This document shows, in pieces, positions 1 through 11,675 of a stretch of 64,000 nt of DNA; the stretch's first letter is position 1; the number at the start of each line of letters is the position of its first letter. The translations under genes and the position numbers were made by a program. The notes below the pieces were generated by a model. It did not search any database. It had not been told where the DNA came from and saw only the letters and a list, made by a program, of their open reading frames with translations. The stretch is from Lamellibrachia columna. Lineage: Eukaryota > Annelida > Polychaeta > Sabellida > Siboglinidae. The stretch is from assembly GCA_963662155.1 (NCBI GenBank), contig OY759262.1, positions 54,804,990 to 54,868,989 of the forward strand, in the 5' to 3' direction.

Positions 1-46
1 CATGTTAATTTTTACTGTCTTTATTTTTGCATGTTTTTTTCCTCAG

Positions 47-178
47 TATGGTGGTCACGTGGTACGTACGCATACAGAAGATGCGCGGGAGCGCACGGTA
101 GCTCAACAAATCGATAAAGCTGACACGGTGAACCGATCAACAGCAAGCCTACTACACCTACGTTCACTGGTCGATTAA
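47..178 (+). CDS. Possible 3'-terminal exon of an upstream gene
   Basis: A strong acceptor (long T-rich tract ending in cctcag at 41-46) precedes an open frame of 43 codons that ends with TAA at 176-178. The predicted peptide starts YGGHVV and ends LRSLVD. A second frame from the same acceptor gives only 17 residues. I do not recognise the peptide, and no upstream exon can be seen because the window starts here. It could also be a non-coding exon or chance. Confidence 0.25.
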   Translation, partial: YGGHVVRTHTEDARERTVAQQIDKADTVNRSTASLLHLRSLVD

Positions 179-1640
179 GGATGTATTTTAGTAATTAATC
201 TTCCAGGTGACACTTCTACACATCTTAGTGATTAGTGTCTTGCCTTATGACAAAAACAGTCTTGTCACAAACTATAATTAAACATGCTTAATTATTCTCA
301 CAAAACAAATGCGTGCAAAGATGCAACACCTTTTGGTAGTGAACTAAAGTGCCAGAGATATTTTCATTGGCTCTTGACATGGCATGTTATGCAAATTCTC
401 ATTGGGCATATCAAAACAACAAATCATGGGTCAAATAAGAAGGATAATTTGAACTTCATTGGCCCTATGAGGTTTTGCTAGCTGAGTTGAACCCAAGAGT
501 TGAACCCAAAGTATTTGAAAACTTAAATACTTCTAATGTGTATTTGAATGCAAATACGGTTACTAATTCAATATGATCAAACACAAATACTATTTTGAAA
601 ATGAGTAAATAACGTATGATTTTTGAAATGCCTATTTCAATGCGAATATTAAAATAGTCCATGAATGTAGTTTGCAAACGTTTTTATTTAGTAATAACAC
701 ATGTTTCCGTTACTAGATTTAATAAAATTGATGCATTTTAATTTAATTAAATCTTAGACAATTGCATTTAAATGCAATCATGTAAGGGTATACTTGCATT
801 TGTATCATTTCAAACGTTTGCATTGCATTTAAATGCGTTGACTCACATTTGAACACAAGCATGCATGCAGTATATAATGACAATCGATTATAATGATGGT
901 AACATATAGGGTCATATTATATAATAAAAGGGTCAAAGGTCATGCCATATTACGCATCTAATGCGCCGCCAATTATGCATCTATAGCTCCGTCAAACCGC
1001 AACCAATTAATTTGCCGAAGCGTCCAAGAATTTCGCCGACGAAGTGGTAACGCTGCCGAAGCGACCAATGTTATATCGCCGAAGCTACCAACTGATTCGC
1101 CGAAGCGGCCCGGAAGGACAAGTGCCTTGTGTCTATAGGCACGCACTGTTGGTTTTTTACTACTGCTAGGTGGGATACTGACATTTGTCTGCAAATAATT
1201 TAGTGAAATTTGGCCTATGAAATTCCTGCACCCGGTCGAAAGCCCCATAAATCCGCCTCTGCTGCGCGTTAACTCATCAAACAAGTTAAAAAACTTGCGT
1301 AGACATCTGTATTCTTTTTCTACAGACTACGCCAAAGCTGGCGCCATTGGTGCGTCAGTTAGTTCTTCCAACAGTTAGTGTCACCACAGAAGATACAATC
1401 ATGAAAAGAATATCAGACTTCCCAGGGGCACCTCAACCTAAGCGCCCTACTCCTACGGCCCGTCCGGGAGCAGGTGTCACTGGTCCTTGTTCTGCTTTGC
1501 CAGTGGATATCGAGCGTTTGAACAGTTTGGACAATGCCTGGACTCCTCCACATGAGTCTGTGTGGCCGTACACTGAACGCAAACTGAGGAGGACATATCT
1601 GGGCAGGCAACACATTTCCGGGACGTGTGGTGTACTTGCT
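179..1640. other. AT-rich non-coding stretch
   Basis: No gene seen. Positions 480-960 are AT-rich with recurrent aaatgca / tgcattt words. Positions 990-1120 hold a degenerate repeat around the word gccgaagc. Open frames here lack splice context and family resemblance. Confidence 0.5.
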
Positions 1641-1642
1641 TA

Positions 1643-2085
1643 CTTTGCAAGGCGTGCGTCCTGTTTGGACGAAGCTGGCGGGGTGAAGCTGGATACTTTG
1701 CAAGGCGTGCGTCCTGTTTGCTCGAAGCTGGCGGGGTGAAGCTGGATACTTTGCAAGGCGTGCGTCCTGTTTGCACGAAGCTGGCGGGGTGAAGCTGGAT
1801 ACTTTGCAAGGCGTGCGTCCTGTTTGCACGAAGCTGGCGGGGTGAAGCTGGATACTTTGCAAGGCGTGCGTCCTGTTTGCACGAAGCTGGCGGGGTGAAG
1901 CTGGATACTTTGCAAGGCGTGCGTCCTGTTTGCTCGAAGCTGGCGGGGTGAAGCTGGATACTTTGCAAGGCGTGCGTCCTGTTTGCTCGAAGCTGGCGGG
2001 GTGAAGCTGGATACTTTGCAAGGCGTGCGTCCTGTTTGCACGAAGCTGGCGGGGTGAAGCTGGCGGGGTGAAGCTGGATACTGTC
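1643..2085. repeat. 53-bp minisatellite, about 8 copies
   Basis: The word caaggcgtgcgtcctgttt recurs every 53 bp (1648, 1701 and onward). The copies are nearly identical. The array ends about 720 bp upstream of the SLC25A21 start codon, so it is promoter-proximal. The overlapping open frames on both strands are by-products of the repeat. Confidence 0.9.
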
Positions 2086-2807
2086 AAGTCGCCTTTGCAG
2101 AAGTATGCACACCTGACTAGGCGAGACGACCCATCTGGTCAACGCTTTTCACGAATATTACGAAAACATTATAACGCATATGGTCAGGTCCAGAAGGACA
2201 TCGCAGAAGCTCTCGATCAAAAACGGCTCTGGCAAGTGCGTTTGACATCATCGACCATGACGTAATTCTCACGTTTTCGACATTTATTTTGTATAACGGC
2301 TGACGCCCCGAGAGGACTAAATGCGTGTTAATCAGCACAATATTTAACGTCTATCGCTATTACAGTTATCTGCTACGATTAAAACACGCCCATGCTATCC
2401 ACTAAAATGCTTTTGTCGTTTTGTGAGGGCCACGAGCACAGATCTCTTTATAAAGATCAGTAGCCACGACGACACAATAGCTTGTGACGGCATAATTGTC
2501 AGATCTATTACGTGATTGTTTGTCTACCAATTTTTTTTACATTTTTGGCCCAAACATTTGTCTTTGAAACAAAAACAAAAGGCAGTTATTTCAGCGAGGA
2601 CAGTATGTGGCAAAGCAGATGCATGCCGCTCTAGCAATGTAACGACATATGTAAACATGGTTGCTCATAATTAGGATTGTGACGTCATGCAAGGCTCCCT
2701 GACAATAACGCGTCACTCGTTACGTCGCCTGCGCGAGCGTAGTATAGCAGTTACGCGCTTGGCAATCGGACGTGACTTGAAGCTTGAAGTGGCGGTTACC
2801 ATGCACC
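2086..2807 (+). promoter_or_regulatory. Upstream region of SLC25A21
   Basis: No coding sequence recognised. A short palindrome at 2441-2457 contains a TATAAAG word (2449-2455), about 355 bp before the start codon; it is a possible but unproven core promoter. The first exon may extend into this stretch as 5' UTR. Confidence 0.25.
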
Positions 2808-5800
2808 ATGGGCACAGTGCAGACGCCATCAGTGATGGGAAAAGCCAAACACAGACCCTACGCCTTGGCTACATTGCAAATGATATCTGGCGGATGTGCA
2901 GGTAGTATTTCATCAAATTGATTGATAAAGTTTTATACACTAAAAGGAAATATGTCTACACATTGGATCAATGTTTTTTTCTAGAGATCCCTCCATTTTT
3001 TAGCATGATGCTTCCCTAGTCCAGCATGATGCCACGGTGTCGTATGATATAGGTGTATTTTATTGTAATAATCTCATATAGTGTACTTTTCCCAGGAGTC
3101 ACTGTGTGCTTGGCCATCTTGGAAATAAGCCACAATGGCTTTTTGGGTTATCCAAGGCGGAGGCGTTCATTAAACTCAAGTAACACTGTCGTTTTATCTG
3201 TCATGTGTTATATTGTTCATAAAATTGACTGTAACGATGTGTTAATCCGAATAAAAAAAATCAATTTGAACAATAATTGATAGGGTACAACCGGCCAAGG
3301 AATGTTGAACAGTTTAACTGTGGTTGCTTGAGGATTTGTCGAGGTCTGCGTGACGCAACCACTGGACGTTGTCCAGTCCCGACTACAATTACAGAGAGGG
3401 ACGAGTAGACCTGGTCACTACGCTACGCTAACCGATGTCTTCAAGAAAATGTACAAGATTGAGGGGTGAGAGAATGCTACGTATTTTTGTATTTTTATCA
3501 TGTTGATGTCATATTACTAAAAAAAAATAGATTATATGAAACAAACACACAATACAATAATATAACAATATTTAACTACATTTAACCAAATTTGACAAAA
3601 TTTAATAATAATGCTATGAAAAGCAACATGATGATGATGACAAGCGGACAACGAAGGCATTGACTTTCACAAAGTCCAACAATTTGTCAGATATGTGTGG
3701 TGCGTCTTTGGCAGATACCTGTCGATTCTGTCTTCATATACCTGTCGATTCTGTCTTCATATACCTGGCAATTCTGTCTTCATATACCTGTCAATTCTGT
3801 CTTCATATACCTGTCGATTCTGTCTTCATATACCTGTCGATTCTGTCTTCACATACCTGTCGATTCTGTCTTCATATACCTGTCGATTCTGTCTTCATAT
3901 ACCTGGCAATTCTGTCTTCATATACCTATCAATTCTGTCTTCATATACCTGTCGATTCTGTCTTCATATACCTGTCGATTCTGTCTTCATATACCTGTCG
4001 ATTCTGTCTTCATATACCTGTCGATTCTGTCTTCATATACCTGTCGATTCTGCGTTTTCACACCAAGGCGTGTGAAAACAGTTTTGGTTATCTTCATATA
4101 CCTGTCAATTCTGTGTTTTCACACCAAGGTGTGTGAAAACAGTTTTGGTTTATCACAGGAAGCTTAGATACTTTTCAGAGCCTCGATGTTTGCTCGACGG
4201 AGGCTTCGAGACCTTAACAGTCCCTTCGACAGAGTTTGACTGGTCCGCTCTCCAGTGTCATGTGACCATGTTGGTGGTTATCACATGGTTATCACATGGC
4301 AGCAGTTCCAGGGATATCGCGGAAGATCGTAACCCCCATCTCCGTTGACACCTGGGCGTTTCTCCTTTATTCAACCGCTTCACTGATCGTTCTGTGCGAG
4401 GGGAGATAACATGACGATAACCTGTCACCAGTTTTTGAAGACGAATGACTTCACCTGACCGAAAGTGTATCGATTTAATATGCAGATGTTTTATTTTCTG
4501 TGATTAAAAAATATGCTTACGTTATTTACCAACAGTTTCTCTTCTATTTCTAAGGCCGTTATCATTCTACAAAGGAATCGCCTCTCGTCTTATGTCCGAC
4601 ACACCAAAGCAGTCTATCAAATTCTTTACATTTGAACAGTTCAAGATATTTTTTTCGGTTGGTGATAAATCTCCAACGCCGCTTGTAAGTAATCTTACAA
4701 TGTTTAACTATATTTAAAAATATAGATTTAAGAGAAAAACAAATCTAAACGTCACATTTATATTGTTGGCTAAATACGCATAACACTGAATAAATATATT
4801 TGTAATTAGATAGGTCGTGATTAATGGTAACTGATTATAATAACATTCTTGTGCATTACAATATTTGCGCCTTTAGCATTTTGATTATTACTTATTATGT
4901 CTTGACTTGATAATACAATATTTCCTATTTAGGGTATGACGTTATCAGGGTTATCATCTGTTTAGGGTCTGACGTTATCAGGGTTATCGTCTGTTTAGGG
5001 TCTGACGTTATCAGGGTTATCATCTGTTTAGGGTCTGACGTTATCAGGGTTATCATCTGGTATTCTGGAGGGTTTGATCAGCAATCCATTTGAAATGGTC
5101 AACGTTCAAAGTCATGCCGATAGACAACAACTCAAGCAGGTAAGAGTATTCATATAAAGTGCATATAAATATTATATACTACTCAATGTTGATATTGCCG
5201 CCCTGCATGAGGCAAGACTTGCTTCCAGTGGATCTCTGTGGGAACAGGAGCATGCGTTCTTCTGTCAGGAGTGGCATCCCTAGGAACTAGGCCAGCACGG
5301 AGTGGGCTTTGCAGTGACAGACTCCTACTTGCTGGCTCAGATGGCTCAGAAAGTATCCCCGGCCTACGCCTCTTTATTAGCAGTAGACTTGACTATTGTA
5401 ATTCCCTTTATCATAATATTGCTCTCAAGGACATCTTGAAACTTCAACGTGTGCAAAATTGCTTGGCCAGGGTAGTTACCCGGTCTCCTTGTTTCTCTCA
5501 CTCAGCACCACTTCTTAAATCATTGCATTGCCATTGGCCATAGATATCGCATTATTTTTTATTAAGATCTGTACAGTTACCTATAAAGCACTTTCATCCA
5601 AGCAACCAGTATATTTACATTCACTCCTTACTCCTGCAAGATAGCCCATACAGCTTCGATCATCTAATTCTAGTTTTTGTTCCCAGCGTTAAGACAAACG
5701 TCGGAACAAGAGCTTTTTCAGTTGCTGCACCGACTCTGTGGAATTCACTCCCTGTTAACGTTAAGTCTGTAGGAAACACAACAACATTTCTCCGTAAACT

Positions 5801-5951
5801 AAAGACCCACCTGTTTAAACTCGCTTATCCCCTATAGCTTCACATCGTACCAATCCAACTGGGACTGCTTATCGATTAGGAACTGCTTAACCCCATTTGT
5901 TTTGGTGCGCTGCCGAGCTTGGGTCTCCCGATGATTTTAGCGCAATAGAAG

Positions 5952-6017
<66 letters not shown>

Positions 6018-9000
6018 ATTATTATGTATGCACACGGCGAGCATCCTCGGTATGTTTGTCGCGCGGATCTAGCCTCTGCCTCAAACAGGACTGCGCTTCA
6101 AAGGCGTATGACGTCTACTCAGATCAGCTTTGAGACTTTGGAATCTGTGGCAGCAGATCATGATAAATTTAACAAGATTTAACAATCCAATTCTTTTTGC
6201 CACCCCAAATAACAAGTTTCAAATGGCAAGTGGACAAGGAAGCCATTGGCTTATTGAGAGTCCAACAATTTTCTCATCTATGTGTAGCCCGCCCTTATCA
6301 GATATATGTCAATTCTATTTTTAAACATATTCACACTACTAGCATTAACACAATCATCAGTTTGTTCCATTCGTTTATCACCCTCTGTGAGAAAGAGTAC
6401 TTTATCATGTCCAACCTACACTGCTCCTTAACTAATGCTGCTTTGTGTCCTCTGGTTCTACTGCCTTCTTTAAGTTTGAAGAACATATTCCTATCAACAT
6501 CCTCATAACCGTTCACTATTTTAAACACTTCTATTTGGTCTCCTCTTAGTCTCCTGGTCTCTAGTGTTGCTAATACAGCCCACTTGGTTCGTCTAGTGTT
6601 GGACATGGTGTGCTCTACGCAGTTTCACAACTTTGATAGTCTTTAATCAATGATGTGTAGTTTGTTATCCGTGAAACTAATTTGTCACGTTGATGTTACC
6701 TCTAATGTGCTTCTCCTTTCGAATGATCACCTTTCGCAGCACGTGTCATCGTTTGTGACGGCGAAGAGAATGTTCAAGACAGGTGGATTCGGAAGCAGCA
6801 GCATCAACTGTGCGTTGACCTCCTCTTTGTTACGTCACGGCATATTCAACATGGTCTACTTCGGATTTTACCACAATGTCAAAAACATGAACTCGATTAA
6901 GTCGGAAGTGAGTTGGTTATTTCTTTTAAGTGGCTTATTCTATGGACTGTAGTGGATTTACATGACTTACTTGTGTTTGTTATTTTTAATTTGGGCTTAA
7001 TGTTTCTCAGTTGAGTTGGTTTTATTTTTGATATGTACTCATTTGGTAAGAACTAAAGTTCGAAAAAAAAATATTAAAACTAGAGGAAACGAAGTAATAT
7101 TCATAAAAGAACAATGTATGTTGCGCATCAGAAAGTATTTATTTTCATAGAAGACAATAAATTAATTAAAAAAATTATGTACCGATTTTATAAATGCAAG
7201 TAGTATAAATTAATACGTCAAAAGGAGAATTGGCAACTTATATTTTCTAGCATGCGACGTTTGACTTCCTGCGACGGTTCGCAATCGGTTTCGCTGCCGG
7301 AGTTCTTGGGTCCATTTTGAACAACCCTTTTGACGTTGCGAAGGTCCGGATACAATGTCAGCTGCCTGTGGCGGGGCAAGTGAAGTACAACGGGTGTTTC
7401 CGCACCATCAGGATGATGTACACGGAGGAAGGGTATGTACACAGAGGAAGGGTATGTACACGGAGGAAGGGTATGGATGTTGTCCATTTCTGTTGGTGTC
7501 AGTTGATTTATACTATGACAAAAAATAATAAGTTTGAAGACGAAGGACAAATGTAAAGATTAACAATACCAAGCCTTGACGGAGATCAATTGCTCATGCG
7601 CTGGCGTTATCGAGGTAGATTAATTATGTGCCCTAACCATTGAATTTTCACTACGGGAGGCAACGTTTTGAAAGGGCAGTTCCAGTGGTCAAAAAGCATA
7701 ATTTCATAATACAGTGCAATTGACTTGTTGCTTCTATTCAATGTAATAATACATAAAGTTTACAGTTGTGGGTCATGTTGTTTATCAAACCACATATTTG
7801 CATATTCAATGACGTACATATGCATAGTTCAATATGTCAATCAATTAATTAATCAATTAATCAATCAATCAACCAATCAATCAATCAAGTTTATTCTAAA
7901 AATATATGTTATACGAGAATCATTACAATGTTACATTTTATTATAAAATGAGCTGGTAGGAGAAAGGTGAATGAGCTGGTAGGAGAACATTGAATGAGCT
8001 GGTAGGAGAACAGTGAATGAGCTGGTAGGAGAACAGTGAATGAGCTGGCAGGAGAACAATGAATGAGCTGGTAGGAGAACAGTGAATGAGCTGGTAGGAG
8101 AAAGGTGAATGAGCTGGTAGGAGAACAGTGAATGAGCTGGCAGGAGAACAGTGAATGAGCTGGTAGGAGAAAGGTGAATGAGCTTGTAGGAGAACAATGA
8201 ATGAGCTGGTAGGAGAACAGTGAATGAGCTGGTAGGAGAACAATGAATGAGCTGGTAGGAGAACAGTGAATGAGCTGGTAGGAGAACAGTGGATGAGCTG
8301 GTAGGAGAACAGTGAATGAGCTGGTAGGAGAACGGTGAATGAGCTGGTAGGAGAACAGTGAATGAGCTGGTAGGAGAACAATGAATGAGCTGGTAGGAGA
8401 ACAGTGAATGAGCTGGTAGGAGAACGGTGAATGAGCTGGTAGGAGAAAGGTGAATGAGCTAGTAGGAGAACATTGAATGAGCTGGTAGGAGAACAATGAA
8501 TGAGCTGGTAGGAGAACAGTGAATGAGCTGGTAGGAGAACAGTGAATGAACTGGTAGGAGAACGGTGAATGAGCTGGTAGGAGAACATTGAATGAGCTGG
8601 TAGAAGAACATGAATGAGCTGGTAGGAGAACAGTGAATGAGCTGGTAGGAGAACAATGAATGAGCTGGTAGGAGAACAGTGAATGAGCTGGTAGGAGAAC
8701 AGTGAATGAGTTGGTAGGAGAACGGTGAATGAGCTGGTAGGAGAACATTGAATGAGCTGGTAGGAGAACATGAATGAGCTGGTAGGAGAACAGTGAATGA
8801 GCTGGTAGGAGAACGGTGAATGAGCTGGTATGAGAACGGTGAATGAGCTGGTAGAAAAACGGTGAAGAATGAGCTGGTAGGAGAACAGTGAATGAGCTGG
8901 TAGGAGAACAGTGAATGAGCTGGTAGGAGAACAGTTAATGAGCTGGTAGGAGAACGGCGAATGAGCTGGTAGGAGAACGGCGAATGAGCTGATAGGAGAA

Positions 9001-10152
9001 CGACGAATGAGCTGGTAGGAGAACGGTGAATGAGCTGGTAGGAGAACGGTGAATGAACTGGTAGGAGAACGGTGAATGAACTGGTAGGAGAACAGTGAAT
9101 GAGCTGGTAGGAGAACAGTGAATGAGCTGGTAGGAGAACAGTGAATGAGCTGGTAGGAGAACAGAGAATGAGCTGGTAGGAGAACAGTGAATGAGCTGGT
9201 AGGAGAACGGTGAATGAACTGGTAGGAGAACAGTGAATTAGCTGGTAGGAGAACAGTGGATGAGCTGGTAGGAGAACAGTGAATGAGCTGGTAGGAGAAC
9301 AGTGAATGAGCTGGTAGGAGAACATTGAATGTTAAACGCGGCGATAGAAGGCGTGTCTTATGGTTGTCAGAAAATGTTCACATATTAGTTGTGGTGCGGA
9401 GGAACTTCTTAACATATAGACAGGAAATGGTGCTTACCTGCGAGTTCTGCGTCCAATATACCGTATGGACAATATTGTAACACTTATTTTACATAATTTA
9501 CATAATTAAATATGTTATATATTGTATATGATGACCACGTCTATGTATAATGATTGGAAATATGTGGTCACCTCGACAGCACCAAGTAATGTGTCTGTGC
9601 TGGGGTTTCTTTCATTGACAGGTTCCGTTCACTTTATAGAGGTTTCTTGCCAAAGGTCCTGATACTTGGCCCGGGTGAGTGCTATTGTGATGACACAGCG
9701 TTGTCACAATGTCTTTACTTTCACTTTCTGTTTCTGTTTTAGATAGTCGTCTTGTGCGTAATGCTACATATTGATACAATGACTACTATGATGTCGTGAT
9801 TCTCTTTAATATATAATATATTATATATATATATTATGGTGTTAGTTTCTGCTACTATGAATGGGTGTCATTAATATAACGGCATTGGGTAACGTAGTAG
9901 TTATCAAACTAATGTCTAAGATAATACTGACGAGGTCTTTGAAATATATTAATGAGGTACAATACAGTATACCAAGACTTGGAACCAACACAAGTTACTA
10001 GCTTTGACGTTTCGCCTGTTTAGTACGAATGATGCCAATCATGAATGTCCACGGCGTAGTGTGTGCGTACGTTTTCTTCATTTTGAAAAGGTTCTGCCAT
10101 CATGATGGTCACCTACGAATCTGTCTACGAAAGGCTGCAGACGTGGTTCTAG
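2808..10152 (+). CDS. SLC25A21: Mitochondrial 2-oxodicarboxylate carrier (SLC25 family), complete, 8 exons
   Basis: Inner-membrane carrier exchanging C5-C7 oxodicarboxylates such as 2-oxoadipate, used in lysine and tryptophan catabolism. Exons: 2808-2901, 3333-3465, 4555-4684, 5032-5139, 6740-6907, 7251-7432, 9622-9674, 10091-10152. All introns are GT-AG and all phases agree, giving 309 aa; the human protein is about 299. The start lies in ACCATGG; a second in-frame ATG follows 9 codons later. Three carrier signatures are visible: PLDVVQ (41-46), PFEMVN (138-143) and PFDVAK (237-242). Ortholog-specific blocks include IKFFTFEQFK, RHGIFNMVYFGFYHNVKNM and RSLYRGFLPKV. There is no cleavable presequence, as usual. 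Odd: signatures 1 and 2 end in Q and N instead of K/R, and the exon-4 acceptor and exon-6 donor are tandemly repeated. The gene converges on the LRRC74A-like gene. Confidence 0.93.
3714..4050. repeat. 23-bp minisatellite in SLC25A21 intron 2
   Basis: About 15 copies of a 23-bp unit with core tacctgtcgattctgtcttc. It is open in all three forward frames, which explains the three overlapping spurious ORFs. Confidence 0.9.
4054..4140. promoter_or_regulatory. Two identical-arm palindromes at the array end
   Basis: Positions 4054-4079 and 4115-4140 each contain arms gttttcacac and gtgtgaaaac around a short spacer. The half-sites resemble T-box motifs (TCACACC). Function is unproven; they may simply be part of the repeat edge. 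Confidence 0.3.
4931..5031 (+). repeat. 33-bp repeat multiplying the SLC25A21 exon-4 splice acceptor
   Basis: Four copies of (t)ttag followed by ggtctgacgttatcaggg place AG acceptors at 4931, 4964, 4997 and 5030. Each unit carries the first 28 bases of exon 4 plus a new acceptor. Only the last acceptor keeps the frame open, because an in-frame TAG lies in every upstream unit. Confidence 0.85.
5185..5358 (+). mobile_element. LINE endonuclease fragment
   Basis: The frame reads VDIAALHEARLASSGSLW, then after a stop QHGVGFAVTDSLL. This is the typical apurinic-like endonuclease motif set of RTE/Jockey-type LINEs. It is truncated at both ends and interrupted by a stop. It lies in SLC25A21 intron 4 and abuts another LINE piece of a different region and probably a different family. 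Confidence 0.7.
5362..5950 (+). mobile_element. CR1/Jockey-type LINE 3' end, degenerate
   Basis: Reverse transcriptase C-terminal motifs are visible: SRLDYCNSLY, LKLQRVQNCLARVV, GTRAFSVAAPTLWNSLP and LRKLKTHLFKLAYP. Frameshifts and stops near 5540-5600 break it. A 3' UTR leads into the TA run that starts at 5954, as usual for LINE tails ending in simple repeats. Confidence 0.85.
5954..6012. repeat. (TA)n microsatellite
   Basis: About 29 TA dinucleotides followed by a few TTA triplets, directly after the LINE fragment. Confidence 0.95.
6290..6606 (-). mobile_element. LINE reverse-transcriptase C-terminal fragment, frameshifted
   Basis: On the minus strand: ETRRLRGDQIEVFKIVNG, CRLDMIKYSFSQRVINEWN, then after a one-base shift VNASSVNMFKNRIDIYL. 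This is the conserved 3' end of a CR1/Jockey-like LINE. It lies antisense in SLC25A21 intron 4. Confidence 0.85.
7433..7489 (+). repeat. 19-bp repeat multiplying the SLC25A21 exon-6 splice donor
   Basis: The junction aagg|gtatgt is repeated with GT at 7433, 7452 and 7471. Only the first donor joins exon 7 in frame, since 19 and 38 are not multiples of 3. The third copy is a weaker donor (gtatgg). Confidence 0.8.
7947..9331. repeat. 23-bp minisatellite, about 60 copies, in SLC25A21 intron 6
   Basis: The unit contains gaatgagctggtaggagaac. A few length variants (22 and 26 bp) shift the frame. The four long minus-strand frames over this region are repeat artefacts. Confidence 0.95.
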
Positions 10153-10670
10153 CTGTATATGGCCATCTTGACCAGCAGCGACACTGACCAACGGTAGCTA
10201 GCGGTCAAGCGTTCACTAGAAAGCGATGTTCGAAATGATAGTGGGACTGACAGTATTGAGTGTCCATGCTTTACAAAAGTATATGCTTACATATATAGCC
10301 CGAGTGCGGTTTGATATTACAAAGGAATTAACATTTATTAAGATATTAGTTGACGTTTCGTTCTGTAGTCGTGACAAGTAGTCGAAGTTACTGAACGAAA
10401 CGTGATAACCAAAACGTTTACTTTATGTGATGTCACAGCCAATATTTGCTTATATAACCACATCGATTATCAATGCAGCCAGATTATATGAAATTATTCT
10501 AAATATACCAGCATACCTGCAGGTTACGTATAATATTTGTTGAAATGTATAATGTTGATAGCCGCGATGTAACGTGTGTGCTGGTCTCAATCATAGTTAC
10601 ATTAAAACGATGACCACATCTAAGTCACTGTCCAACCGAATAATAACGATATAGCACTTACAAGAACACA
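10153..10670. other. 3' flank of SLC25A21, nothing recognised
   Basis: Non-coding. No clear AATAAA close to the stop was found on the plus strand. Confidence 0.4.
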
Positions 10671-11047
10671 AACATCACATCTACATCACATCTACATCAC
10701 ATCTACATCACATCTACATCACATCTACATCACATCTACATCACATCTACATCACATCTACATCACATCTACATCACATCTACATCAAATCTACATCACA
10801 TCTACATCACATCTACATCACATCTACATCACATCTACATCACATCTACATCACATCTACATCACATCTACATCACATCTACATCACATCTACATCACAT
10901 CTACATCACATCTACATCACATCTACATCACATCTACATCACATCTACATCACATCTACATCACATCTACATCACATCTACATCACATCTACATCACATC
11001 TACATCACATCTACATCATATCTACATCACATCTACATCACATCTAC
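10671..11047. repeat. 11-bp tandem repeat, about 34 copies
   Basis: Unit atctacatcac, almost perfectly homogeneous with two single-base variants (10790 and 11018 areas). Confidence 0.95.
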
Positions 11048-11362
11048 ACGGTTGTACCGTTGTCTATGTTGGTTCCTTTATTGGCTAAGCCGCCGTCGCT
11101 CTCCACTCAAACGGTCTCCATGGTATATCCGGTGAAACAAAGTGAGTGCATCTGCCTGTCTACTTTTGGCTTGTGGTTGAATGATTCCCGTTCAGAGGAG
11201 CCGCATGCACTGCGGTGATTGAATTTGATACTTTCATCTGAATAGCAGCAAGTCTATGGGTGTTTCAGAGGCTTAACAGAAGAGACATATTCTACCATGG
11301 ATTACACCACTGGATTGGGTTCTAGTAAGGTGACACTTGAAAACCAAGCCGCATTCCTGCAT

Positions 11363-11675
11363 TTTTGGGACATTGTACTACACCATACATTACGTGCACC
11401 AACATACATACTTAGAGAATGATATTTTTGGGACATTGTACTACACCATACATTACGTGCACCAACATACATACTTAAAGAATGATATTTTTGGGACATT
11501 GTACTACACCATACATTACGTGCACCAACATACATACTTAGAGAATGATATTTTTGGGACATTGTACTACACCATACATTACGTGCACCAACATACATAC
11601 TTAGAGAATGATATTTTTGGGACATTGTACTACACCATACATTACGTGCACCAACATACATACTTAGAGAATGAT
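11363..11675. repeat. 63-bp minisatellite, 5 copies
   Basis: The core tgggacattgtactacacca recurs every 63 bp. The unit is a multiple of 3, so overlapping frames stay open on both strands without being genes. Confidence 0.92.

Noticed and set aside
1413..2142. Open frames of 130-224 codons on both strands
   Set aside because: They run through the 53-bp minisatellite and differ only by repeat phase.
2687..2905. 72-codon plus-strand ORF at the SLC25A21 5' end
   Set aside because: It overlaps true exon 1 (2808-2901) in another frame; the carrier homology is in the ATGGGC frame.
7909..9325. Frames up to 288 codons rich in FSYQLIHCSPTSS
   Set aside because: Translation of a 23-bp minisatellite; no start context or homology.
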